7,283 nucleotides of DNA from an uncultured bacterium (GTDB lineage: Bacteria; Cyanobacteriota; Vampirovibrionia; Gastranaerophilales; Gastranaerophilaceae). How positions within the stretch are numbered: the first letter of the stretch is position 1; the number at the start of each line of letters is the position of its first letter. Positions 1 through 5,663 of this stretch are shown piece after piece. Below the pieces are notes generated by a model. It was not told where the DNA came from. It searched no databases and saw nothing but the letters and a program-made list of their open reading frames with translations. A program made the position numbers and the translations under genes. Location of the stretch: contig CASECH010000086.1 of NCBI GenBank assembly GCA_949286405.1, positions 1-7,283 of the forward strand, written 5' to 3'.

Positions 1-472
1 AATGACTAAGAAAGTTAAGATTATTGACGGTGGAGATACAAATCTTCTACCTTCTGAACTTGTTGAAATGCAAACTTTTGAAAAAGCAAATAAAGAAGTA
101 GAAGAAAAAGGTGGTACACCAGCTACTTGTGAATACATGTTGTTAGGTATCACTAAAGCTTCATTAAATACAGAAAGCTTCATTTCTGCAGCTTCATTCC
201 AAGAAACAACAAGAATCTTAACAGAAGCAGCAGTAGATGGTAAGAAAGATGTACTAAGAGGATTAAAAGAAAATATCATTATTGGACGTTTAATCCCTGC
301 AGGTACAGGTTTCCACCACTTATCTAATGCTAATGAAGAAAAAGAACGTGAAGAAAGAAAACGTGCAGTTGCTCAAAGAAATCAAGCTAGAAAACCTTCT
401 GCTATCTTAGAAGAAATCGAAGGTATGTTCGGTGCTCCTGATTTTCAATTGGGTAACGAAGACGAAGAATAG
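1..472 (+). CDS. rpoC: RNA polymerase beta' subunit, C-terminal fragment (RpoC, probably cyanobacterial-type RpoC2)
   Basis: This is the 3' end of the gene for the largest catalytic RNA polymerase subunit; the true start lies upstream of the window. The frame is open from base 2, and the ATG there is almost certainly an internal Met. The roughly 156 visible residues hold the highly conserved C-terminal block LLGITKASLNTESFISAASF (about 47-66), followed by QETTRILTEAA, LRGLKENIIIGRLIPAGTG and a charged Glu/Arg-rich tail ending GNEDEE. The block forms part of the C-terminal region near the clamp and active-site modules. The preceding DGGDTNLLPSELVE resembles cyanobacterial RpoC2, where beta' is split into two genes, but the window does not show whether the gene is split. 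The stop is TAG at 470-472, and a strong terminator follows, so this is the last gene of its operon. The family call is very secure; rpoC versus rpoC2 is inference. Confidence 0.96.
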   Translation, partial: MTKKVKIIDGGDTNLLPSELVEMQTFEKANKEVEEKGGTPATCEYMLLGITKASLNTESFISAASFQETTRILTEAAVDGKKDVLRGLKENIIIGRLIPAGTGFHHLSNANEEKEREERKRAVAQRNQARKPSAILEEIEGMFGAPDFQLGNEDEE

Positions 473-492
473 TTTTAAATATTCTAAAATAT

Positions 493-529
493 AAAAAGTC
501 CTCTTATAAAATTGTAAGAGGACTTTTTT
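493..529 (+). terminator. Intrinsic terminator after rpoC
   Basis: A perfect 9-bp stem, GTCCTCTTA (498-506) with TAAGAGGAC (515-523), encloses an 8-nt loop. Five A residues precede the stem and six T residues follow it. Because an A-tract lies on the other side, it could also work for reverse-strand transcription, but no reverse gene reads into it here. It separates the RNA polymerase operon from the small gene downstream. Confidence 0.93.
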
Positions 530-666
530 ATTATATAAAAAAAACAGCCTCTTCGAATTTAATTTATTATTTGGAAATAAATTTCTATATCAAAAAGCTG
601 ATTTCATAAAAGTTTTAAGCAATTATGTCGATAAAGCCATATATAAAAGAAAGGAATAATAAAAAT

Positions 667-831
667 ATGGCAAGAATTATTGAAGGCGAAAGAAGGATTA
701 TTAAAATGTCAGTTGATGATATCATAAGTATTGTGAGAGAATATCAAAACCTATGCAAGAAAACCTGTTGTTATGAACATACAAGGGAAATTTTATCAAA
801 GGCAAACATTTATATTCCAGAAGATATTTAG
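667..831 (+). CDS. Small basic protein of unknown function (54 aa)
   Basis: I do not recognise this protein. The frame is open from 625, giving 68 aa, but the ATG at 625 has no ribosome site. The ATG at 667 has an AGAAAGGAA-like site (648-656) about 10 nt upstream and gives 54 aa starting MARIIEGERRIIK. A third in-frame ATG at 706 (41 aa, MSVDDII) has the tightest SD, AGAAGGA at 691-697 with 8 nt spacing. I chose 667 because the Arg/Lys-rich stretch before 706 reads as coding; this is a judgement. In 54-aa numbering there is a basic N-terminus (1-13), an amphipathic helix-like segment (about 15-30) and three Cys (30, 34, 35) in a CKKTCC cluster. It has no signal peptide or membrane segment. 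It lies alone between a terminator and the redox operon, so it should have its own promoter, though I see no clear one. The small size, charged composition and Cys cluster would allow nucleic-acid or metal binding, but that is speculation. Confidence 0.6.
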   Translation: MARIIEGERRIIKMSVDDIISIVREYQNLCKKTCCYEHTREILSKANIYIPEDI

Positions 832-856
832 TCCTTAAAAATTACCCATATGAGGT

Positions 857-862
857 TATAAA
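857..862 (+). promoter_or_regulatory. Possible -10 element for the thioredoxin-ccdA operon
   Basis: TATAAA matches five of six bases of the -10 consensus, but no convincing -35 lies 16-18 nt upstream. A start about 7 nt downstream (near 869) would place the SD-masking hairpin at the very 5' end of the transcript. An alternative is TGCTAATAT (881-889), which resembles an extended -10 but matches only 4/6 in the hexamer. Weak call. Confidence 0.25.
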
Positions 863-864
863 TT

Positions 865-904
865 TTTCCTTTTTAGTTTATGCTAATATTGAACTAAAAG
901 GAGA
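865..904 (+). promoter_or_regulatory. Potential hairpin masking the SD of the thioredoxin-like gene
   Basis: A pyrimidine-rich arm ending CCTTTTTAGTTTA (868-880) can pair with TGAACTAAAAGG (890-901) around a 9-nt loop, with one bulged T and one G-T pair. Pairing can extend outward through 865-867 with 902-904. The right arm contains the whole SD, AAAAGGAG (896-903), of the gene starting at 911. If it forms in RNA it would hide the ribosome site. There is no T-tract after it, so it is not an ordinary terminator. The structure is read by eye; a regulatory role is inference. Confidence 0.4.
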
Positions 905-910
905 TATTTT

Positions 911-1297
911 ATGAAAAAAAACATACTTATTATTGGACTAATTTTTGTTATACCAATTATCGCATACATGGCACTTACGCAATCTGGTACTACTACAGCC
1001 AAAGAAGCTCTTGCAGGAAGACCACAAATACTTAAATTTACTTCAGCAATGTGCCTTGATTGTCAAACTATGAATAAAGTCTTCAAAGAAATATTTCCTC
1101 AATTCCAAAATAAAATTACTTTGACTGAAATTAATGTTCAAGACAAAAACAAATATACCCAAGAACAAATTGCAAAATATAATGTAACACTTGTACCTAC
1201 TATTATTCTACTTAACTCACAAGGAGTTCAAGTTCAAAGAATAGAAGGAGCAATACCCAAAGCAAGAATGGAAAAGTATTTAAAGGAACTTAAATAA
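911..1297 (+). CDS. Membrane-anchored thioredoxin-like protein
   Basis: A 128-aa protein with an N-terminal hydrophobic segment (about 4-22) after MKKN. It is best read as an uncleaved signal anchor, although cleavage cannot be excluded. It is followed by a thioredoxin fold on the outer side of the membrane. The redox motif is CLDC (Cys48-Leu-Asp-Cys51) in the context FTSAMCLDC, and the expected cis-proline appears as VPT at 95-97. The C-terminus continues as strand, turn and helix (GVQVQRIEGAIP...), as in thioredoxins. CLDC is neither the CGPC of cytosolic thioredoxin nor the CPHC of DsbA, so its redox potential cannot be told by eye. The SD AAAAGGAG sits 7 nt before the ATG. The stop overlaps the ATG of the CcdA-like gene by one base (TAATG), implying translational coupling and a shared pathway, with CcdA probably keeping this protein reduced. 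The final substrate is not identifiable here; candidates include cytochrome c maturation factors or methionine sulfoxide reductases elsewhere. Confidence 0.88.
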   Translation: MKKNILIIGLIFVIPIIAYMALTQSGTTTAKEALAGRPQILKFTSAMCLDCQTMNKVFKEIFPQFQNKITLTEINVQDKNKYTQEQIAKYNVTLVPTIILLNSQGVQVQRIEGAIPKARMEKYLKELK

Positions 1298-2001
1298 TGG
1301 AAAATTACGTAAGTCTATTTACGCAAAATGGCAGTTTGCCAATACTATTTGCAATATCTTTTCTGGGTGGATTGATTGCCTCTATATCTCCATGTTCACT
1401 TGCAATGTTACCAATAATTATAGGTTACGTTGGAGGCTATTCAAAAGAGAAACCTATAAAAACATTTTTACAAATGATTTTCTTCGTAATAGGTACTGCA
1501 ATAGTATTTTCAATTATTGGAATAATTTGTGCAGTTACAGGAAAAGTATTTATCTCTTTTGCCGGAGGATATTTTGGGCTAATAATTGCCTCAATTTTGA
1601 TTGTTATGGGACTAAAATTAGCAGGATTTATTGACTTTGAACTACCTATAATGATTAAAGAAATTCCGCAGGGTAACAGTCATAGTTTGATATTATACCC
1701 AATTATTTTAGGTGCAGTATTTGCACTTGCAGGGACACCTTGTTCTACTCCGATACTCGCAGGAATAATGGCATTTGCATCATTATCAGCAAGCATTAGT
1801 CATGCAATAATTATGTTATTTTTATTTGCATTGGGTCAGGGAGTAATACTTATTCTTGCAGGATTTCTTACTTCTCATCTGAAAAATTGGAAAGGCTTTT
1901 ACAAATTCTCTGATTTACTTCTAAAAATAAGCGGAATACTTTTAGTATTAGCTTCAATATATATTTTTTATAAGATTTTCTTACCTCTTGTTGTAAAATA
2001 G
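1297..2001 (+). CDS. ccdA: CcdA/DsbD-family transmembrane thiol-electron transporter
   Basis: A 234-aa integral membrane protein of the usual CcdA length. It shows about six hydrophobic segments (roughly 15-46, 57-80, 86-110, 131-157, 166-194 and 207-232). The paired redox cysteines lie in the expected repeats: SPCSLAMLP (Cys33) and GTPCSTPILAG (Cys149), each Cys next to a Pro near a helix start. In this family the two Cys form a reversible disulfide that carries electrons from cytosolic thioredoxin to an extracytoplasmic acceptor. Here the acceptor is very likely the thioredoxin-like protein whose stop codon overlaps this start. The SD AAAGGAA (1282-1288) lies within the end of that gene. 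No separate thioredoxin domain is fused, so this is the minimal CcdA form rather than full DsbD. The downstream gene ribH is functionally unrelated and seems to have its own promoter. A role in cytochrome c biogenesis is the classic one but is not shown by anything in this window. Confidence 0.92.
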   Translation: MENYVSLFTQNGSLPILFAISFLGGLIASISPCSLAMLPIIIGYVGGYSKEKPIKTFLQMIFFVIGTAIVFSIIGIICAVTGKVFISFAGGYFGLIIASILIVMGLKLAGFIDFELPIMIKEIPQGNSHSLILYPIILGAVFALAGTPCSTPILAGIMAFASLSASISHAIIMLFLFALGQGVILILAGFLTSHLKNWKGFYKFSDLLLKISGILLVLASIYIFYKIFLPLVVK

Positions 2002-2019
2002 ATACAAATGCGTTAAAAT
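1991..2019 (+). promoter_or_regulatory. Candidate promoter for ribH
   Basis: TTGTAA (1991-1996, 4/6 to the -35 consensus) and TAAAAT (2014-2019, 5/6 to the -10) are separated by exactly 17 nt. A start near 2026 would give a leader of about 25 nt containing the ribH SD. The -35 overlaps the last codons of ccdA. The -10 lies in the spacer of the inverted repeat at 1998-2031. Confidence 0.45.
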
Positions 2020-2031
2020 TATTGTATCTAT
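1998..2031. repeat. Perfect 10-bp inverted repeat between ccdA and ribH
   Basis: ATAGATACAA (1998-2007) and TTGTATCTAT (2022-2031) are exact reverse complements separated by 14 nt. The left arm includes the ccdA stop codon; the spacer contains the candidate ribH -10. It could be a two-half-site operator or an RNA hairpin. No T-tract follows, so it is a poor intrinsic terminator. Confidence 0.6.
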
Positions 2032-2050
2032 AGACAATGGAGAGAAGAAA

Positions 2051-2512
2051 ATGAAAACATATGAAGGTCAGTTAGTAGCAAGTAATGAAAAGTTTTGTAT
2101 AATTATATCAAGATTTAATGACTTTATTGGATCAAAACTTTTATCAGGAGCTATTGATGAGCTTAAAAGACATGGTGTTAACGAAGAAAATATCGATATA
2201 GTAAAAGTTCCTGGAGCTTTCGAAATTCCAATTGCGGCACAAAAATTTGCAGGAACTAAGAAATATAATGCTATAATTACTCTAGGTGCAGTCATTAAGG
2301 GCTCTACTGCTCATTTTGACTATGTATGTGCAGAAGTATCCAAAGGAATTGCACAAGTCAGCCTACAAAGTGGTGTACCTGTAATATTTGGAGTTTTAAC
2401 TACTGATAATATTGAACAAGCTATAGAAAGAGCCGGAACTAAGGCTGGAAATAAAGGTTCTGACGCTGCTAAAGCGGCCATTGAAATGGCTAATCTATTG
2501 AAATTGGTGTAG
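2051..2512 (+). CDS. ribH: 6,7-dimethyl-8-ribityllumazine synthase
   Basis: This enzyme condenses 5-amino-6-ribitylamino-uracil with 3,4-dihydroxy-2-butanone 4-phosphate, the penultimate step of riboflavin synthesis, in the cytosol. The 153-aa length is normal. Visible family motifs are SRFN (20-23) near the start for pyrimidine binding, VPGAFEIP (53-60), LGAVIKGSTAHFDYVC (78-93) with the expected catalytic His88, and GVLTTDNIEQAIERAG (114-129) with conserved Arg127, followed by the Lys/Gly-rich loop KAGNKG. Family members assemble into pentamers or 60-mer capsids; the sequence does not say which. The SD GGAGAG (2039-2044) is 6 nt before the ATG. No FMN riboswitch fits in the 49-nt gap upstream, and no other rib gene is present here, so riboflavin genes are probably scattered in this genome. 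murQ starts 24 nt after the stop, in the same operon. Confidence 0.97.
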   Translation: MKTYEGQLVASNEKFCIIISRFNDFIGSKLLSGAIDELKRHGVNEENIDIVKVPGAFEIPIAAQKFAGTKKYNAIITLGAVIKGSTAHFDYVCAEVSKGIAQVSLQSGVPVIFGVLTTDNIEQAIERAGTKAGNKGSDAAKAAIEMANLLKLV

Positions 2513-2536
2513 TGTTTATTATAAAGGGGACGTATT

Positions 2537-3433
2537 ATGAGTGACATTATTACAGAATGCAGGAATGAAAATACCAAAGATATTGATATTTTATCTACTT
2601 CAGAAATTGTTAGAAAAATGAATGAAGAAGACAAGCTTGTAGCACTAGCAGTTGAAGAAGAGTGTGATAATATCGCTTCAGGAGTTGATTTAATTGCAAA
2701 ACAATTTTTAAAAGGTGGAAGACTAATATATTTTGGAGCTGGAACTTCAGGAAGATTAGGTATTCTTGATGCTTCAGAATGTCCACCTACATTCAGTGTA
2801 TCTCATGATATGGTACAAGGTTTTATTTCAGGTGGAGATGGTGCCATCAGACATTCTATTGAAGGTGCTGAAGATAACTTTGATTTTGGATATGAAGATG
2901 CAAAAATTCTTACAGAAGACGATGTTGCAGTCGTAATTTCAGCTAGTGGAAACCCAAAATATTTATTAGGTGTACTAAAAAGAGCTGAAGAAGTAGGATG
3001 CAAAACTATTGGAATTACTTGTAATCCTAAAGGAAGAATAGCAGAAGAAGCAGGACTTGTTATTTGCGTGGAAGTTGGTCCTGAAGTTATTGCTGGGTCT
3101 TCCAGACTAAAAGCAGGTACTGCTCAAAAAATGGTTTTAAATATGCTATCTACTGGTGCAATGATAAAAATTGGTAAAACTTATGAAAACTTCATGATTG
3201 ATTTGCAGCCTGTAAACGAAAAATTGAAAGATCGTGCAATTAGAATTGTTGCACAAATTGCAGATGTACCTCACAGCACAGCTCTTCAAGCATTACTAAA
3301 ATGCAACTGGGAAATTAAAACTGCAATTGTTACAATAAAATTGAAATTAAGCGTAGATGAAGCTCGTCAAGAATTAAAAAAACACAGAGGAGTGTTAAGA
3401 AAACTTTTACATGTGAGTCAAGCTGCGGTATAA
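2537..3433 (+). CDS. murQ: N-acetylmuramic acid 6-phosphate etherase
   Basis: MurQ cleaves the lactyl ether of MurNAc 6-phosphate to give GlcNAc 6-phosphate and D-lactate, a cytosolic step in recycling cell-wall muropeptides. The 298 aa match the usual length. The sugar-phosphate isomerase-like (SIS) fold is marked by YFGAGTSGRLG (65-75), a phosphate-binding loop. DASECPPTF (78-86) supplies Glu81, and EGAED (109-113) supplies Glu112; these align with the acid/base pair Glu83 and Glu114 of E. coli by the constant offset of two. The signature GPEVIAGSSRLKAGTAQK lies near residues 181-198. The C-terminal ~45 residues form the small helical domain typical of the family. The SD AAAGGGGA (2523-2530) is 6 nt before the ATG. 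No MurNAc kinase (AnmK) or MurP transporter gene is adjacent, so the source of substrate is not shown. The TAA stop lies inside a strong -10 element serving gpsA. Confidence 0.97.
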   Translation: MSDIITECRNENTKDIDILSTSEIVRKMNEEDKLVALAVEEECDNIASGVDLIAKQFLKGGRLIYFGAGTSGRLGILDASECPPTFSVSHDMVQGFISGGDGAIRHSIEGAEDNFDFGYEDAKILTEDDVAVVISASGNPKYLLGVLKRAEEVGCKTIGITCNPKGRIAEEAGLVICVEVGPEVIAGSSRLKAGTAQKMVLNMLSTGAMIKIGKTYENFMIDLQPVNEKLKDRAIRIVAQIADVPHSTALQALLKCNWEIKTAIVTIKLKLSVDEARQELKKHRGVLRKLLHVSQAAV

Positions 3434-3434
3434 T
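3406..3434 (+). promoter_or_regulatory. Near-consensus promoter inside the 3' end of murQ, driving gpsA-ricT
   Basis: TTTACA (3406-3411, 5/6 to -35) and TATAAT (3429-3434, 6/6 to -10) are separated by exactly 17 nt. A start near 3441 gives a leader of about 28 nt that contains the gpsA SD AGAGGAG (3453-3459). The -10 overlaps the murQ stop codon. This is the best sigma-70-type promoter in the window and would let gpsA and ricT be expressed independently of ribH-murQ. Confidence 0.75.
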
Positions 3435-3468
3435 AGAATAAAAAGAATTGGAAGAGGAGTGTGAATAT

Positions 3469-4470
3469 ATGAAATTAACAGTATTAGGAGCAGGATGTTG
3501 GGGCTTGACTCTTGCTTGGTTATTAACAGACAATTTTGATGAAATTGTTGTATGGGGACGTGCACAAGATTTGTCAGAAGACTTAATAAATAATAAACAT
3601 TGTTCCAAACCTCTTGAAGTCCAATTAAAAGACAAAGTTCAAATTACATCAGATATGAAAGATGCAATTTCTGATGCTGATATTATTCTATCAGTAGTTG
3701 CGACGTCTGGCACCCGTGATGTTTGTGAAAAACTAAAAGAAGCAGGAATAAAATCTGAGCAAATTCTTGTAAATGCATCTAAAGGTATTGAACTTCCATC
3801 ATTAATGAGAATGAGTGAGGTTATTAAAGATGTACTGCCTGAGCAAAAACTTGCAATACTATCTGGCCCAACACTTGCGAAAGAAGTTCTTGCTGGACTA
3901 CCTACAGCAGCATCTGTAGCTTCTGATGATATGGAAGTTGCAGAATTCGTACAAAAAGCATGTAATGTTCCAAGTAAATTTAGATTGTACTCAAACAATG
4001 ATGTAATCGGGGTAGAACTTGGCGGGAGCTTAAAAAATGTTATAGCAATTGCTTCAGGCTTTGCTCATACTATGGGTCTTGGTGATAACTGTGCTGGGGC
4101 CTTACTTACAAGAGGAATGGCTGAAATTGTTAGAGTTAGTATTCAACTTGGAGCTAATCCTTCAACATTATATGGTTTATCAGGAATGGGGGATTTGATT
4201 GCAACATGTTCAAGTCCTATGTCAAGAAATTACACTGTTGGTTCAATGCTTGCTAAAGGCAAAAAAATCAATGATATACTTGCAGAGCTTGGTTCTGTCG
4301 CAGAGGGAGTAAAAACATCTAAAGCGATATGTGAACTAGCAAAAAAACTAAATATAGAAGTCCCTGTATCAAATGCAATTTATGAAGCCGTATATACAGA
4401 TATAACTCCTCAAGCATTACTTGAAAAACTTATGAATAGAAAATTAAAAGAAGAAGAAAGATACGTATAA
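3469..4470 (+). CDS. gpsA: NAD(P)-dependent glycerol-3-phosphate dehydrogenase
   Basis: GpsA reduces dihydroxyacetone phosphate to sn-glycerol 3-phosphate, the backbone of membrane phospholipids, in the cytosol. The 333-aa length is typical. The N-terminal Rossmann fold opens with VLGAGCWG (5-12, GxGxxG dinucleotide loop), and WGR (29-31) follows the second strand. NASKGIE (102-108) gives conserved Lys105, and LSGPTLAKEV (131-140) is the usual SGP-AKEV element. GVELGGSLKNVIAIASG (181-197) holds the expected catalytic Lys189. GLGDN, TRGMAE and GLSGMGDL-TC (about 203-247) complete the helical substrate domain. I start at ATG 3469, which has SD AGAGGAG 9 nt upstream. The frame also extends to a TTG at 3448, but that would put the SD inside the coding region and add seven residues before the Rossmann strand. 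It has its own promoter in the end of murQ and overlaps ricT by one base (TAATG). Confidence 0.97.
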   Translation: MKLTVLGAGCWGLTLAWLLTDNFDEIVVWGRAQDLSEDLINNKHCSKPLEVQLKDKVQITSDMKDAISDADIILSVVATSGTRDVCEKLKEAGIKSEQILVNASKGIELPSLMRMSEVIKDVLPEQKLAILSGPTLAKEVLAGLPTAASVASDDMEVAEFVQKACNVPSKFRLYSNNDVIGVELGGSLKNVIAIASGFAHTMGLGDNCAGALLTRGMAEIVRVSIQLGANPSTLYGLSGMGDLIATCSSPMSRNYTVGSMLAKGKKINDILAELGSVAEGVKTSKAICELAKKLNIEVPVSNAIYEAVYTDITPQALLEKLMNRKLKEEERYV

Positions 4471-5393
4471 TGAAATTTGCTGTAAAATACATAAAAAACA
4501 CATTTTACCCGTTGGACGTACCAGATACGATAAAATTACAAGACGGGCAAATGGTACTTGTAAGAACTGAAAAAGGAGAAGAGGCTCTTAAGGCTTTTGT
4601 TGTAAATTCTCAAATTGCAAAATTATGGGAAAAAAGTACACAAAAACCTGAACCGTTTCATGTTATAAGAACTCTTTCTCAAAGAGATTTGCAGACAATT
4701 GAAGAAATAAAAAAAGAAGAAGTACAATCCTTTTTCAAATGCAAGGCTCTTGTGGAACAGCATAAACTTAATATGAACTTAGTACAATGCAGAATTACAT
4801 TTGACAGAAGGAAAATAACTTTTTATTATACAGCACCTGAAAGAGTTGACTTTAGAGCTTTATTAAAAGATTTAACACAAGTATTCACCAGAGTAAGAAT
4901 TGACCTTCGTCATATTGGAGTGAGAGATGAAACTTCAATTCTTGAGGGAACAGGCGTATGTGGAAGACCATTTTGCTGTTCAAGTTTTCTTAGAAAATTT
5001 GCAACAATTAACGTAAAACTTGCAAAAGATCAAGGAATGCCAATTGCTCCGGGGAAAATTTCAGGGACTTGCGGAAGACTACTGTGCTGCCTGACTTATG
5101 AGTACTCAAACTATATTGATGCTGCAAAAGGAATGCCTCCAATCGGTTCTGCTGTAATGACTCCTGATGGCTTAGGTAAAGTATGCTACTTGCAATTCCT
5201 TAACGGAACAGTCGCTGTTAAAATGGAAGACGGAAAAGTCAAAGAATTTGTAAAAACTGATATTGAAATGGTTGATGCAGATGTAAATGTAGAAATAGAT
5301 GTTCCTGTTATAAATACTTATACAGACGAAAATGATAACATTGACATAAAACAACTAGAAGATGATCGAAACAGTTCTACCGGGAATGTCTGA
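4470..5393 (+). CDS. ricT: PSP1-domain protein, RicT/YaaT family
   Basis: A 307-aa cytosolic protein. The region from about residue 85 to 170 carries the PSP1 C-terminal core (RITFDRRKITFYYTAPERVDFR, in part). Two Cys clusters are diagnostic: GVCGRPFCC (Cys164, 169, 170) and GTCGRLLCC (Cys201, 206, 207). In Bacillus subtilis, RicT (YaaT) works with RicA and RicF; the complex carries Fe-S clusters and affects RNase Y-dependent mRNA processing, sporulation and competence. Whether that role holds here is inference, since no ricA or ricF is visible. The C-terminal ~50 residues after the Cys domain contain a small beta-rich unit (GSAVMTPDGLGKVCYLQFLNGTVAVKM, in part), then an acidic, low-complexity tail. 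The start codon overlaps the gpsA stop and only a weak AGAAAG site precedes it, so translation is probably coupled. No terminator is seen before the opposing gene, 5 bp past the stop. Confidence 0.9.
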   Translation: MKFAVKYIKNTFYPLDVPDTIKLQDGQMVLVRTEKGEEALKAFVVNSQIAKLWEKSTQKPEPFHVIRTLSQRDLQTIEEIKKEEVQSFFKCKALVEQHKLNMNLVQCRITFDRRKITFYYTAPERVDFRALLKDLTQVFTRVRIDLRHIGVRDETSILEGTGVCGRPFCCSSFLRKFATINVKLAKDQGMPIAPGKISGTCGRLLCCLTYEYSNYIDAAKGMPPIGSAVMTPDGLGKVCYLQFLNGTVAVKMEDGKVKEFVKTDIEMVDADVNVEIDVPVINTYTDENDNIDIKQLEDDRNSSTGNV

Positions 5394-5398
5394 TTATC

Positions 5399-5611
5399 TT
5401 AGAAAATACCAAATAAGGCCTTTTTTACATATACGTAATATAAGTCTCCATTTTCCAATTTTACATCAAATTTTTTACAATTTGGACGTCTGGGATCAGG
5501 TTTTCCTTCAGAAATTTCGGTCACAGCTTCATTATCTGTAATCAGGTGTAATTCTTTTACAGAAACAACTTCTTTATTAATAATTTTCATTAAATTATCT
5601 AAATTACTCAT
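5399..5611 (-). CDS. Small protein of unknown function (70 aa)
   Basis: I do not recognise this protein. It is soluble, with no signal peptide or membrane segment. The first ~30 residues are a mixed helical/acidic stretch (MSNLDNLMKIINKEVVSVKE). A central segment is rich in Pro, Arg and Lys (GKPDPRRPNCKKFDV, about 36-50). The end is beta-like and aromatic (LENGDLYYVYVKKALFGIF), resembling a small beta-sheet domain. The start at 5611 has no SD. Instead a perfect TATAAT lies 6 nt before the ATG, suggesting a leaderless mRNA. Met8 (5590) is an alternative start but also lacks an SD. The gene ends 5 bp from the ricT stop, tail to tail. It is downstream of, and collinear with, the 199-aa membrane protein gene (52-nt gap), so some read-through expression is possible. 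Confidence 0.72.
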   Translation of the reverse strand: MSNLDNLMKIINKEVVSVKELHLITDNEAVTEISEGKPDPRRPNCKKFDVKLENGDLYYVYVKKALFGIF

Positions 5612-5617
5612 AGTGAT

Positions 5618-5623
5618 ATTATA
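5618..5623 (-). promoter_or_regulatory. -10 element of the 70-aa gene (possible leaderless start)
   Basis: On the reverse strand TATAAT (5623 to 5618, 6/6) is separated from the ATG at 5611 by 6 nt (TATCACTATG reading through the last bases). Initiation usually falls 5-9 nt past the -10, so the transcript would begin at or within a base or two of the start codon. No good -35 is seen 16-18 nt upstream; the upstream DNA is a run of A and T. Confidence 0.45.
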
Positions 5624-5663
5624 CCCAAATTTTTTTATATTTTATACACTATTTTGATGATAT

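Noticed and set aside
561..583. 8-bp inverted repeat AATTTATT / AATAAATT
   Set aside because: Composed only of A and T in an AT-rich gap; expected by chance and too weak for a terminator.
625..666. Upstream extension of the small gene to ATG 625
   Set aside because: No ribosome site precedes it, while the ATGs at 667 and 706 both have one.
1392..1634. 80-aa forward open frame inside ccdA
   Set aside because: Out-of-frame shadow of a conserved membrane protein; Asn/Tyr/Cys-rich with no motif.
2002..2050. FMN riboswitch upstream of ribH
   Set aside because: The gap is only 49 nt, much too short for an FMN aptamer, and none of its conserved elements are seen.
2068..2634. Reverse-strand open frames across ribH and the start of murQ
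   Set aside because: They lie opposite genes with clear family motifs, lack SDs and have no recognisable features; shadows.
3448..3468. TTG start for gpsA adding seven residues
   Set aside because: It would place the SD AGAGGAG inside the coding region and adds residues before the Rossmann strand that the family does not need.
3639..3998. 119-aa reverse open frame within gpsA
   Set aside because: Opposite strongly conserved gpsA codons, Ser/Ile-rich low-quality sequence and no SD.
5415..5426. AAGGCCTT followed by T residues as a terminator after ricT
   Set aside because: The palindrome has no room for a loop, so it cannot form a useful RNA hairpin, and it lies inside the opposing gene.
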